Part shown: one piece after another, positions 44,301-52,679 of the stretch
Numbering within the stretch: the stretch's first letter is position 1
How the letters are laid out: every line of letters begins with the position of its first letter
Assembly (NCBI GenBank): GCA_044350805.1
Contig: JBILGU010000006.1
Coordinates: 62,001-126,000 of the forward strand
Direction of reading: 5' to 3'
DNA length: 64,000 bases
Origin: UBA6136 sp044350805
GTDB taxonomy: Bacteria > Pseudomonadota > Gammaproteobacteria > Methylococcales > Methylococcaceae
Notes under the pieces: generated by a model
What the model saw: the letters and a program-made list of their open reading frames with translations, nothing else
Databases searched by the model: none
What the model was told of the DNA's origin: nothing
Program-made: the position numbers and the translations under genes

Positions 44301-44956
44301 CCCTTGATGCGGTCCATGTGGGTGAGGACCAGAATCAGTGGAACGGGTCTTTGATTAAACTCCGAGAATAGGGCGAGCTTGCCGATCAGTGCATCTGCAA
44401 TCCATGACTGATTTTCCTCGTTCCCATGCATTAATTCGTGGGCGTTGAGCGTCATGACCATATGGGCATTGGCGGGGAGTCGCCGCCAAAGTTTCAGCAG
44501 GGCATTCGCATGATCAGTCGTGTTGGCATGAAGGAAGCTTGATGCCAGTTCGATGATGACGCTCTCGTTTCCGAGGTACACCTTCATATATTCAGAATCT
44601 GCGCTGCTTGGGTGGTAGCGGTAACTTTGAACATCTAGGAAGGCACAATTTGAGATCACCGTGCTTTTGCCAGAGCGATCATCACCAAGGACCACATAAA
44701 CGGGATAGCGCCGAATACGTCGACGCATCTGAAGCGGAATGAGGCGATGAAACGATGACCAAATTCGAATCAGAGCATCCGGTGGGATTTCTGGAACACG
44801 CCTGAACTCTGCCCACCGAGCCTTTAGGCTTTCCCCGAACTTTCGCCAGATCCACCACACGAGCAAAATCACGACTAGAACCACCACCACTCCGATAAGA
44901 AGTGGAATCCAGTGTTCTTGAAGCCAAGGAATGAGGGACGCGAAGGGTATTTTCAC
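41324..44956 (-). CDS. tssM: T6SS membrane-complex protein TssM (IcmF)
   Basis: This 1210-residue protein spans the inner membrane and the periplasm and, with TssL and TssJ, forms the baseplate-docking channel. The start is GTG at 44956. It has a hydrophobic N-terminus (PLLIGVVVVLVVILLVWWIW) and a further membrane segment near residue 350 (LQIAAGILAFIVLQQGYVFL). A Walker A site, GDDRSGKST, lies at residues 91-99, and a GTPase-like THMD lies in LILVLTHMDRIKG. The C-terminal part with LALDPF-free beta-rich sequence is typical of the periplasmic DUF1215/IcmF_C region. Length is in the normal range. Confidence 0.93.
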   Translation of the reverse strand: MKIPFASLIPWLQEHWIPLLIGVVVVLVVILLVWWIWRKFGESLKARWAEFRRVPEIPPDALIRIWSSFHRLIPLQMRRRIRRYPVYVVLGDDRSGKSTVISNCAFLDVQSYRYHPSSADSEYMKVYLGNESVIIELASSFLHANTTDHANALLKLWRRLPANAHMVMTLNAHELMHGNEENQSWIADALIGKLALFSEFNQRPVPLILVLTHMDRIKGFNSFLNFAIENQMDFYVHLNEAKPVANFSHGLEGYVRYASTALVNTDSSESFVEISDFLTNVSLTLGSLQTLIALGCSRNNISETDLRKVCIISSDHRDKSLGLIENNPFLNERINDSYLDYLSKKHLQIAAGILAFIVLQQGYVFLDERITITRASRLIEEMPTITAKNYTSIAHPTIRKLYHNTNDFSFPEHGTEFTNHHFAFYSAQANSVRNQIARTLRKTYVIPRLELAQSQDRIYSRSIRLLAILHANRHNELGQFFSKEGEPTAAVEELLPRAIVSDYIEFNDDPNDRDLIELETKPYGVVDSVNSGIFPESSIELINNLSDISDDPYITQEKLEEVKAAARTILTRAGRLLEYPFLDEERLWLTLHGHISAETLNQWSRFPTESQVNAPGTLQALKLITSTEIAATYTPKNFNHLLKQIQSISEEGKRAIENNKLGIVDVQFSSSNYNFDTNEWLIAVTRSKVNELLKSYYERSGSMPGWIFFDQQEHVTKIALGVSTDESGSLINNAQIDTRLTREAFESNVKPAIESMTAIIDDLPLEAQERQRLVDFFIHNLSAYSGHYANAYWSFFKNISIQIQDPDRLVTYLKELQRPGSAFVQNLVRVKENVLLDLPSGPNYQPLRDRLEDFTFLKKLMAEQAGSYPELNRYVGIIASLYESLVGAEIALPPVHDKEAQSSLGLKSVLSPMGRVSFDILTGADGSPLRLVEGWMHDLSIPESWRGPFVAPILKARDFGRYDVNQIIDRQWKQLWDQEVLPLMTFFPFDHSRGGTAQELSVDAISAVFHPNNGRFWIEVRRIFGTLFEIQDGRWTVRPDVDRAFRIPENMGDRLNAASNLTIALWDKDSQPKPMTFKLRAEMVPQTMPMTDANDKPIRPALIYLRTGASSALGFNQKGIWQDITMDWWVKSTANVGIEFESPDEKAKKYASQDLEDARWPLLKLLAQATQSGLAFSWTVSLIEKPTEKLKTTFIFKRDPFELFNAIKNR

Positions 44957-45108
44957 GGGGTTTGCGTTGTCCAGTGGGAGAGGTGGTTGATATCGGAGTA
45001 CGCTAAAGTATCAACCATCCTCCTTCCGTTTCAGTTTTAAATTCATTCGAAACCGGGGCCTTGAGCCCCTCATGTTTCCAGTTTGACGATTCGTTATCAC
45101 GCGAAATG

Positions 45109-45126
45109 CCCCGCCGATGGGCGGGG
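45109..45126 (-). terminator. GC-rich hairpin between clpV and tssM
   Basis: CCCCGCC and GGCGGGG form a 7-bp perfect stem with a 4-base loop, in a 188-base gap, just after the stop of the ATPase gene. The following - strand bases (CATTTCG) are only weakly U-rich. It may reduce read-through, so tssM and later genes may be made at lower level or from a second promoter. Confidence 0.5.
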
Positions 45127-45144
45127 TAGTCATCGCGATACCGA

Positions 45145-47709
45145 TCAACGATTGAAGGTCAGGTCATCCGCTCCTTCCTGCCAGTCAACTTCGATGCGAT
45201 TTCCAGGCTCGATTTCAGACCTGAGGAACATGTCCGAGAGGGGATCTTGAACCCGAGATTGAATGACGCGCTTGAGAGGTCTTGCACCATAGATGGGATT
45301 GAAGCCCCAGGTTGCCAGCTGGTCTCGTGCCGTATCTGTAAATACCAGTTCAACTTCACGATCAGCCAGCTTTTTGATCAGCCTTGAAAGTTGGATATCA
45401 ACAATCGGGCGCATGGTCTCAAGGGTGAGCTGATTGAAGATCAGAATGTCGTCGAGTCGATTCAGGAATTCGGGGCGGAAATGCGCACGGACCGCGTCCA
45501 TGATTTGGCTCTGCATTTCCTTGGCCTCTTCCTCTGTTTCGACCGGTTGAATGAACTGGGAACCCAGATTCGAAGTGAGGAGAATGAGAGTGTTGTTAAA
45601 ATTGACCGTGTGACCTTGGGAGTCGGTCAACCGCCCTTCATCCAGCATTTGCAGGAATAGGTTAAAGACATCCGCATGGGCTTTTTCGACCTCATCAAAC
45701 AAGAGAACGCTGTAAGGTTTCTGGCGGACGCGGTTTGTTAAAAGCCCACCCTCATCAAAGCCAACATAACCCGGAGGGGCACCGGTCAGCCGAGAGACCG
45801 TGTGCTTTTCCATGTATTCGCTCATATCAAAGCGAAGAATGGAGGCTTCATCTGAAAACAGGAATTCGGCGAGTGTTTTAGCCAGCTCCGTTTTACCAAC
45901 GCCGCTAGGACCAAGCATCAGGAAGGAGCCCATGGGGCGCTTGTCATCCTGAAGATCAGCCTTGGCGCGTCTCACGGCCTTCGCGATGGAGGTGATTGCG
46001 ACCTCTTGGCCTACGACTCGTGCGCTCAGCGCGCTTTCAAGGCTCAGCAACCGATCTTTTTCGCTATCGACGAGTTTGTTGACGGGGATGCCGGTGACTC
46101 GGGCGACAGTGTCGGCAATATCCTCTGCTGTGACGCGATTCGCTGACTTTTGAACTGCGAAAGCCTCTGTATGCCCCCGGTCTGCGAGCAGTTTCTCAGC
46201 ATTTGGAATGATCTTATGCTCGAGTTCGGCCACCCTTGCGAAATCTTCGGCTTTTATCTTTTCTTCAAGCTCGGAGCGTGCGGACTCCAACGTTTCGTAG
46301 GCTGCCCTGATGTCGTCCATGCTTTTTTGATTGTCTTGCCAAACTGCGGTGAGTTCTTGGCTCTGAATCTTCAGTGCTTCGATTTCACCCCCGAGTTCGT
46401 TGGCTCTGGCCGGATTCTCATTAAGAATGGCCCGCTGTTCAATCTCAAGCTTTCGGATCTGTTGATCGATCTGCTCCAGATTGCGGGGTTTCGATGAGAG
46501 CCTGATCCTGACGGTTGCCGCAGTTTGATCCATCAGGTCGATGGCCTTATCGGGAAGGAAACGTTCAGTGATGTAACGCTTGGACAAGTTGACGGCGACC
46601 TGAAGGGCTTCGTCCTCGATCAAAACACCGTGGTGGCGTTCATACTTCTCTTCGATGCCACGGAGGATCGTCAGGGTTTCGTCAATGCTTGGCTCGGGAA
46701 TCTCGACTTTTTGGAAGCGGCGCATAATGGCCTCGTCCTTTTCAAAGTGCTTTCGGAATTCCGCAAAGGTGGTTGCGCCAATCACGGTAAGCTCGCCCCG
46801 CGATAGGGCTGGCTTGAGAAGGTTGGCAGCATCCATGGACCCTTCTGCCTTGCCCGCCCCGATCATCGTGTGGATTTCATCAATGAACAGAATGGCTTTG
46901 GGCATGGAAGACAATTCCTCGATCAGCCCTTTAAGCCGTTCTTCGAATTCTCCTCGATACTTAGCGCCAGCAATGAGCTGGCCCATGTCAAGCGCCAGAA
47001 TCGGTGTATCCCTCAAACTATCGGGGACTGTTTTATTTGCAATGTGAAGGGCGAGCCCTTCGACGACCGCTGTCTTTCCTACCCCGGGATCCCCTAAAAG
47101 CACCGGGTTGTTCTTGAGGCGACGGCAAAGGATCTGAATGGCCAGTCTGATTTCCTCATCGCGACCAATGACTGGATCGAGATGCCCATCAATAGCGGCC
47201 TGGGTCAAGTTGCGGGTGTATTTTTCGACAAGGCTCCCTTCCTCATCGGATATGTTTCGATCGCTGCTGAGGACCTTGCGTTTCTCGTCTTCACCGAATG
47301 CGGTGATTGCGGCACTTAAGGATGCCTCGTTGGCACCCGCCTGAATCAGGCCCTCTTTGATCTCTTCCCGTTCTGAGAGTCCCTCAAGCAAATTTTTGAG
47401 GCTGATCTTTTTGTTTTGGTTATCGGCCGCAAGGTCTTCTGCACGAATCAGAAGCGCTTCGAGGTCCCGGCTTATGGGCGTTTGCTGGGCATCACGCAGA
47501 GCCTTTGGGAGTTCCGCCATACGGATCTCCAGTTTTAATACCAGCGTGTCTGTTTTTATCCCTGCAAGGTCGAAAAATTTGGGGTGATCTGTCTGGAACG
47601 CCTGCAGAAGATGCCAAGGGGTCACAAACGAGTGATTCTTCTTTACAGCTATACGGCACGCCTTTTCGATGAGGGTTTGGGATGCGGGTGAAAATTTTTC
47701 GATGATCAT
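45145..47709 (-). CDS. clpV: T6SS-associated Clp ATPase (TssH/ClpV, ClpB-like)
   Basis: This 854-residue AAA+ unfoldase recycles contracted TssBC sheath. It has an N-terminal Clp_N domain, Walker A1 LLGDPGVGKTAVVEG near residue 206, Walker B1 AILFIDEIHTMIGAG, a coiled-coil middle domain (LEQIDQQIRKLEIEQ), Walker A2 GPSGVGKTELAKTLAEFLF near residue 610 and Walker B2 VLLFDEVEKAH. Sequence around KYTRNLTQAAIDGHLDPVIG is close to ClpB, so the T6SS role is judged from its position inside the operon. It overlaps the AMP-binding-like gene by 4 bases. Confidence 0.88.
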   Translation of the reverse strand: MIIEKFSPASQTLIEKACRIAVKKNHSFVTPWHLLQAFQTDHPKFFDLAGIKTDTLVLKLEIRMAELPKALRDAQQTPISRDLEALLIRAEDLAADNQNKKISLKNLLEGLSEREEIKEGLIQAGANEASLSAAITAFGEDEKRKVLSSDRNISDEEGSLVEKYTRNLTQAAIDGHLDPVIGRDEEIRLAIQILCRRLKNNPVLLGDPGVGKTAVVEGLALHIANKTVPDSLRDTPILALDMGQLIAGAKYRGEFEERLKGLIEELSSMPKAILFIDEIHTMIGAGKAEGSMDAANLLKPALSRGELTVIGATTFAEFRKHFEKDEAIMRRFQKVEIPEPSIDETLTILRGIEEKYERHHGVLIEDEALQVAVNLSKRYITERFLPDKAIDLMDQTAATVRIRLSSKPRNLEQIDQQIRKLEIEQRAILNENPARANELGGEIEALKIQSQELTAVWQDNQKSMDDIRAAYETLESARSELEEKIKAEDFARVAELEHKIIPNAEKLLADRGHTEAFAVQKSANRVTAEDIADTVARVTGIPVNKLVDSEKDRLLSLESALSARVVGQEVAITSIAKAVRRAKADLQDDKRPMGSFLMLGPSGVGKTELAKTLAEFLFSDEASILRFDMSEYMEKHTVSRLTGAPPGYVGFDEGGLLTNRVRQKPYSVLLFDEVEKAHADVFNLFLQMLDEGRLTDSQGHTVNFNNTLILLTSNLGSQFIQPVETEEEAKEMQSQIMDAVRAHFRPEFLNRLDDILIFNQLTLETMRPIVDIQLSRLIKKLADREVELVFTDTARDQLATWGFNPIYGARPLKRVIQSRVQDPLSDMFLRSEIEPGNRIEVDWQEGADDLTFNR

Positions 47710-49394
47710 GATGGCTCCTGGGGTGTGTCTGATATTACCGATTCTTTGTTCTTAATCTCGAGCGGTTTCGTATGTAGCAAAGCATTTTTAAAGGCACTCA
47801 GTTCCTGGTAAACCTTGACTTGAGACCGGCGCTCCAATTCGCCGTTCAAAAAATTTCTCTGTATCCATGGCTGGTCAGGTTTACCCGAATCGTCAAAGCG
47901 CGGAAGTATTTTGAGTATCTTAATTTCGTCTGGAACACCATCAAGCCCTATTTCGCGTTCAAGGCGGATCTGAATTTCCTGAACGGGCCTTGGATCCATG
48001 AAGGCGAGCAAAACGTAACGCACACCATCGCCATTGTTTGGACTTTCCTGCTCGATCACAACGTGCCAGGCATCTGGAGTGGAAAGTGCGAGCATGACCA
48101 GATGTTTCGGAAAAGGGACTCCTGAGCGTCCCTTAGGGTATGTACCGAGAAATCGAAAAGAAGATCCAAATGCGGAAAGTAGGATTGGCGAAGGCAACAC
48201 TTCGATCTCCTCTCCTGTCGCCACAAGTTGGCAGTAACGACCAAATCCCTGTTTGGCCTCGCTTTTGGGTGAAACGAGATCGCCTAAATGCCAGGGAACC
48301 CCAGTGCTTGGATATATGCCGAAATCATGTGGGGTTGTATCCCATGGGGTTCCGAGGGTCACGGTACCGCTTTGTCGAGACCAGTGGAGTGATGCGGAGG
48401 GCATACCCTCGAGTTTCAATGCGCGAACGATGCCATCCCACGCCATGAAGTCAAGCGATTCAAGGGGGTCACGGAACCATCGGGCCCAGGAAGGGGCAGT
48501 CTCTAAAGCGGCTTCTTGCCAGCGTTGAGCGACGGACAAGGGGAGGTGAACAACATCGAAACTTTGTGTAAACAGAGGGCCCTGAACGCCTGCATCATCA
48601 TCGGCATCCAGACCAACATAATGCGCACCTGCAAAAAGGGCCGCAAGCTCTGCGAGGGGTGAAAAGGGGCTTTGCTTCTGAAAGCATGCAAAGCGGCTTC
48701 CTCTGTTCAGCCCCAAAACGAGAATGGCATCCCGCAGCAAATGTCCAAAAAGAACCCTGTTGGAGAGCGTTCGGATGCCACCGGAGCCGGGCTGATAGGG
48801 GTCAAAAAAGCGAATCGCAGGGGCATCGCTGGGTTGAGATCCGCAGGGGGCGGGCGCCAATTTGGCTGCGCCCTCGCCCGGGAGGCTGAGGGCCCGAAAT
48901 TCGTCCGGAAGCGACTGGATAAGATCTCGATCACCGAAGATGTGATCGGGCGCAAGCCATGCGATTTCGCGGGTTAAACGGGTTGTACCCTGCGGTATGA
49001 GGATTGTCGGAACGAGCCCTGACCTCAGTGCAGCCAGGTGGGCTACCATGCGGGTCAGGGGGCTTCGGGCAGCAATTGCCAGCGTCTTGCCGGGTTGAAG
49101 TAACACTTGTGCCCAGCGTTGATGCAGCATCACGACTTCATCGTGCAGTTTTTGATAGGTGACCTCAATCGGCTTGCCGGCGATGGTGAAAGTCAACGCC
49201 ATATATTCGTCGGATTGATGTCGGGCGACGAGATCTCCATATAGATCGAGGTCTCGATCAGGAACCGAGATACAGTTAAAGCCTAAACGGGTTCGCCACC
49301 AGGTGAACAACGAGACATCATCATGCTGTGTCCCGGGGTCCAGTTGCCAAGGAATGATGGCACCTGAGTTTATGGTGTTGTTTTCTTGGGCCAT
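47706..49394 (-). CDS. Divergent AMP-binding (ANL superfamily)-like protein in the T6SS operon
   Basis: The start at 49394 (MAQENNTIN) lies 19 bases after the PAAR-like gene and gives 562 residues. A region near residue 90 (EVTYQKLHDEVVMLHQRWAQ, then GKTLAIAARSPLTRMVAHLA and ALRSGLVPTILIP) resembles the N-terminal subdomain of acyl-adenylating enzymes. The ATP loop, normally (S/T)SG(S/T)TGxPK, is replaced by YQPGSGGIRTLSN. Close to the C-terminus, LPRFDDSGKPDQPWIQRNFL keeps the A10-type SGK. It may be a pseudo-enzyme or an enzyme with altered nucleotide use. It is coupled to clpV by a 4-base overlap. Confidence 0.6.
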   Translation of the reverse strand: MAQENNTINSGAIIPWQLDPGTQHDDVSLFTWWRTRLGFNCISVPDRDLDLYGDLVARHQSDEYMALTFTIAGKPIEVTYQKLHDEVVMLHQRWAQVLLQPGKTLAIAARSPLTRMVAHLAALRSGLVPTILIPQGTTRLTREIAWLAPDHIFGDRDLIQSLPDEFRALSLPGEGAAKLAPAPCGSQPSDAPAIRFFDPYQPGSGGIRTLSNRVLFGHLLRDAILVLGLNRGSRFACFQKQSPFSPLAELAALFAGAHYVGLDADDDAGVQGPLFTQSFDVVHLPLSVAQRWQEAALETAPSWARWFRDPLESLDFMAWDGIVRALKLEGMPSASLHWSRQSGTVTLGTPWDTTPHDFGIYPSTGVPWHLGDLVSPKSEAKQGFGRYCQLVATGEEIEVLPSPILLSAFGSSFRFLGTYPKGRSGVPFPKHLVMLALSTPDAWHVVIEQESPNNGDGVRYVLLAFMDPRPVQEIQIRLEREIGLDGVPDEIKILKILPRFDDSGKPDQPWIQRNFLNGELERRSQVKVYQELSAFKNALLHTKPLEIKNKESVISDTPQEPS

Positions 49395-49413
49395 GTCATT
49401 CTCTAGTTGCTGC

Positions 49414-49803
49414 TCAGGCTGAATCAGTGGATGCAATCTGACCGGCGAAGGTAATGCTAATCTGTCCGCCCCAAGTGCAGATACATTTGCATGTGCTGTC
49501 GAGCGTAGGCATGAATCCCGTGGTGACGGAGGTGCTTCCCGTGATCCAGGGGGCGACCGTCATGGGGATGCAGGGCATCGGGGTGAGCACGCCTAAGGCT
49601 GCTGCCGTGGCAGCGGCGACCGTGGGATTGGCAATACTCATACACGTGCCGAAGGTCGGAATATTGACGAGCGGGGCAAAGTTCATGATGGTCCCCACCG
49701 TGAGCATTGACGACACCATCGCCGTCGGTGTCACGGTCAAGGGGGCCGGAGCTGCACCGAAAGTACAAGTCATAAGGGCCGATGTGACACAAATCTGAGG
49801 CAT
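49414..49803 (-). CDS. DUF4280 PAAR-like spike-tip protein
   Basis: This 129-residue, Cys- and Ala-rich protein matches the DUF4280 pattern: ALMTCTFGAAPAPLTVTPT, IMNFAPLVNIPTFGTCMSIA, NPTVAAATAAALGVLTPMPC, APWITGSTSVTTGFMPTLD and CTWGGQISITFAGQ. DUF4280 proteins are regarded as PAAR-like caps of the T6SS spike, sharpening the tip and carrying effectors. It is 7 bases after tssA. No toxin domain is attached, so effectors would bind separately. Confidence 0.82.
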   Translation of the reverse strand: MPQICVTSALMTCTFGAAPAPLTVTPTAMVSSMLTVGTIMNFAPLVNIPTFGTCMSIANPTVAAATAAALGVLTPMPCIPMTVAPWITGSTSVTTGFMPTLDSTCKCICTWGGQISITFAGQIASTDSA

Positions 49804-49810
49804 CTTGGTC

Positions 49811-50761
49811 CTAAGGATTCATCTCAAGGTTGAGGAAGGCTTCCATGTCGACCTTATAAAGACTATGGAGTGATTGGAACTGCGGCGTTTCCCGCATCTC
49901 GAGCATCTCATAGATCTCCGCAATTCGCGGGGTCATGAGCGAAAAGAAACGTGAGAACAGCGAGGGTAAATAAAGCCGAGGATCAAACTGCTCGATGATT
50001 TCCATGATGTCGGAAACAATGACGGCCGCCTTGACCATGTCCCCGCTTTCCATCACCCGTTCGAAAAGTTCAAGCTTCTGGATCAGGATCTCGAGATGCA
50101 CGGATCCGCCAACAACACTCCCGCCCAAAGGGCCTAATCCGGATCTGGTCTCGCTTTTTTCCTCGTTCGCGTCCTCTAATACCTCTTCCTGAGGTTGCTC
50201 GGGGACAGGGAGTTTTTTTCCGAATTCGCCGAGCCAGTTGCTGATTTCTGTGAGCTTGCTGCTTGGGTCACCCGCCAACTCCTCGCCAATGACCTCTCGT
50301 ATTGCATGTCCAATGGAACTGACCTCTTTTTGGAGAGCGGAAAGGTCCTGGAGGCTAAAAGTCGTTAACCACCGCGTCCAAGTTTCTCCAGCTTCAAGCT
50401 CGGCCCGCTCAAAATCAATTCTGAGTTGCGAAAAAATCCACGAGAGACTGCTTTTAGCGTATCGATCGCGTTTTGATTCTGGTCCAATGCCTGCCCATTT
50501 TTCCTTGAGCAGCACAGCAATCGATTGCAGGAGCTCCGTGGCACCCAGAACCCCTGACTCCCGTGCCTCACCATAGAGCCCATAAATGACGATACGGATA
50601 TCAAAAATCTGCTTCTCTGAGAGGTTTCTTGCAAGCTCCAACAGCCCGGGATAATCCTCCGCTTCGGCCAAAGCACGCATGCTTTCAAGATCTGGGTCAC
50701 CGATCTCAAGCCCTTGTGGCACCGTCTCCGGTGAAAGCCCTTCTAGGAATTCAAAGCTCAT
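49811..50761 (-). CDS. tssA: T6SS component TssA (ImpA family)
   Basis: This 316-residue protein starts MSFEFLEGLSPETVPQGLEI, with DPDLESMRALAEAEDYPGLL and DIRIVIYGLYGEARESGVLG near residues 20-80. This layout is the ImpA_N domain, which starts sheath and tube assembly at the baseplate. The C-terminal half is helical with no ATPase motif. It lies 14 bases after tssG. The short length suggests a small TssA with a divergent C-terminal part. Confidence 0.75.
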   Translation of the reverse strand: MSFEFLEGLSPETVPQGLEIGDPDLESMRALAEAEDYPGLLELARNLSEKQIFDIRIVIYGLYGEARESGVLGATELLQSIAVLLKEKWAGIGPESKRDRYAKSSLSWIFSQLRIDFERAELEAGETWTRWLTTFSLQDLSALQKEVSSIGHAIREVIGEELAGDPSSKLTEISNWLGEFGKKLPVPEQPQEEVLEDANEEKSETRSGLGPLGGSVVGGSVHLEILIQKLELFERVMESGDMVKAAVIVSDIMEIIEQFDPRLYLPSLFSRFFSLMTPRIAEIYEMLEMRETPQFQSLHSLYKVDMEAFLNLEMNP

Positions 50762-50775
50762 GGCACGCTCCAGTA

Positions 50776-51681
50776 TTAGGCCTCAATATAGCCTGAAAAG
50801 ATGAGGATTTTCTTGCATTCATTTTCAGCGCCTCGAAGTCTTTCGTAGCCCAGGTAGTTACCTTCTTTTTCGATCCGAAACCATGAGCTGGTACTTCTTA
50901 TGGCCATCCAGAGGTCGACATGGAGTTCCAGTCCTGTGAGTAATGGATGTATTCTCTCATTAAAACGCTTCTGAATTTCCACGTGCCAAGGTTGGCTCGG
51001 CTTATATTTCTCCTGATCGGCTATGAGTAATATCTCATAACCATAATCGAGGACGCGAAATTCGCTACCCAAAATCATTTCAATACCAATTTTTGACGTT
51101 CCAAGCACCGCCGGGCGAGTCTCTTGGCCGATATTAATTGCTTTTCGTGAAATGCGGACCTGAAGATCTGGAAAAATCTGATTGAACAACCAATTAAGGC
51201 TTGAGAGCGATTTAAAGTTCTGCATGGCCCGAAGCCATCGGGTCTGCCCCAACCGCTCAAGATGTCTCCCAGGCATCATGCCGAGGAGCCACGTTTTCAG
51301 AAGGTATCGGTCAAAGAAACCAATCAGCTCACTAAAGTGACGATCATTGATTGTTCCATTGTCGGCCATTTTCATCAGATAGGTTGGGATCACGCCATTG
51401 GCACCGGCAAGTCCAAGATAGACAATGATCTGCACGCGGTTATTCAAAAACTCAACACTTTTAATGAAGCTCGGCTGTGATTCAAGCCCCTGGTAGCCGA
51501 TGAGATCCACATCGCTCAGTTGATAGCCATGGTGATGAAGAAGTTCCATCAAGCCATAAATGTCGAATTCTGGGGCCCGCTTCTTAATGCGCTCGCGCAC
51601 TTCTCGTGGGATGCCTGGACTTTTTCCTTGGTCGGCAGATTCAGGGTGCAGTAATGGAACTTTTTCAGTCAGGGGATTCAA
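50776..51681 (-). CDS. tssG: T6SS baseplate protein TssG
   Basis: This 301-residue protein has the TssG/VasB layout: an N-terminal helical region with RERIKKRAPEFDIYGLMELL, central VYLGLAGANGVIPTYLMKMA (Gly-Pro-like turn) and FFDRYLLKTWLLGM. It ends with a beta-rich region including WFRIEKEGNYLGYERLRG. TssG joins TssF and TssE in the baseplate wedge. The start used is TTG at 51681 with no strong ribosome site, so it may begin elsewhere. It lies between tssA and a small gene with 9-14 base gaps. Confidence 0.8.
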   Translation of the reverse strand: MNPLTEKVPLLHPESADQGKSPGIPREVRERIKKRAPEFDIYGLMELLHHHGYQLSDVDLIGYQGLESQPSFIKSVEFLNNRVQIIVYLGLAGANGVIPTYLMKMADNGTINDRHFSELIGFFDRYLLKTWLLGMMPGRHLERLGQTRWLRAMQNFKSLSSLNWLFNQIFPDLQVRISRKAINIGQETRPAVLGTSKIGIEMILGSEFRVLDYGYEILLIADQEKYKPSQPWHVEIQKRFNERIHPLLTGLELHVDLWMAIRSTSSWFRIEKEGNYLGYERLRGAENECKKILIFSGYIEA

Positions 51682-51690
51682 ACGCCGACC

Positions 51691-52023
51691 CTATGGTTGA
51701 GTAGCGGAATCGTCAACTGATGCCGCTTGCATTTCGAGGGCGGAAATAATGTCCTCGATTTGATTGGCAAGGGTCATAAGGTTTTCGTCCGGTGGAAGGG
51801 ATCCGTCCATATACTCGCCTATCTTCCTCTCGATGAGCGCAGTGTAGTGGTGCATCGGTTCGAAATCCGGTTTCGCTTCCAGAAGAGTCTCTGCGAGTAC
51901 TTTCCATGAGGTGGATAGTTCTGAAGGGATTTCTTTTTCTTCCTCAGGTCCACCATCAGAATTCTTCGTTTCCCATCGGATATTGAACCTTTTTGAGTCC
52001 TGAGTGTTGCTTGTGGATGTCAT
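51691..52023 (-). CDS. Small conserved-position protein of unknown function
   Basis: This 110-residue acidic protein (MTSTSNTQDSKRFNIRWETK to VDDSATQP) has a helical middle (LSTSWKVLAETLLEAKPDFE and MHHYTALIERKIGEYMDG). It has no signal peptide or membrane segment, and I do not recognise a family. It sits between tssL and tssG with 8-9 base gaps, so it is made with the baseplate proteins. It could be a chaperone, an adaptor or an effector partner. Confidence 0.5.
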   Translation of the reverse strand: MTSTSNTQDSKRFNIRWETKNSDGGPEEEKEIPSELSTSWKVLAETLLEAKPDFEPMHHYTALIERKIGEYMDGSLPPDENLMTLANQIEDIISALEMQAASVDDSATQP

Positions 52024-52031
52024 GACGACTC

Positions 52032-52658
52032 TCAGAGCGGGAGTTCGAGGGGGATCAGCGCCAATAGGAACCTGAACATAATCGCAATCAGGAAAGTAGC
52101 GAAATAATAGACGGAAATGGGGATCCGGCGTTTCGATGTTTCATTAACGAGTGGGCGTTTCGAAAGTAATTGGATGGGTTCGGAGGGGATATGGACTTTC
52201 AGTTCATCCTGATAGGCATCCCGAATCTCAGGCTCTGAAATTCGGGATCCCTTGAAACCATCCTTGAGGCAGAAGTAAAAAATTTCGAAAACCACGACGG
52301 GAATATCATTCCGACCTCGAAAATAGTCGATGTATTGGTAAAACAAGGTTCCGGCGTCGGTGATCTCAAAGAGCTCGACCTGAAGAGGGCTCCAAGACGC
52401 CAAAGCATGCCGCTGGGCATGTTGCAACATGTTTTCATCGACGAGTGCAACCATTGCGAACACGACAAAATAGGCATTGCGATCCGACGTTCGCTCGATG
52501 AGGAACTCATGCATGTCCTTCAGGATCGCCTTGATTTCATGGCGGGTCTCCTCAAGATTCGCCAAGCCGATCTCCGATCGGCGGGCTTCGAAAATGATGT
52601 TGGCAACCTTTGCGACGAAGAACCATAGGGCTCTTGGTGATTCAGGCTCGGTATTCAT
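52032..52658 (-). CDS. tssL: T6SS membrane protein TssL (DotU/IcmH-like)
   Basis: This 208-residue protein has a cytoplasmic helical bundle, with VAKVANIIFEARRSEIGLAN near residue 18, FVVFAMVALVDENMLQHAQ near 70 and FEIFYFCLKDGFKGS near 125. It ends in one membrane segment (ISVYYFATFLIAIMFRFLLA), the typical TssL topology. It binds TssM and the baseplate. No peptidoglycan-binding extension is present. It lies 21 bases after tssF. Confidence 0.85.
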   Translation of the reverse strand: MNTEPESPRALWFFVAKVANIIFEARRSEIGLANLEETRHEIKAILKDMHEFLIERTSDRNAYFVVFAMVALVDENMLQHAQRHALASWSPLQVELFEITDAGTLFYQYIDYFRGRNDIPVVVFEIFYFCLKDGFKGSRISEPEIRDAYQDELKVHIPSEPIQLLSKRPLVNETSKRRIPISVYYFATFLIAIMFRFLLALIPLELPL

Positions 52659-52679
52659 GTTGATCGCTCGGTGAAGTAT

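Noticed and set aside
49454..49798. 114-residue + strand frame opposite the PAAR-like gene
   Set aside because: It reads smoothly, but the opposite strand matches DUF4280 along its full length and lies in operon order with the T6SS genes.
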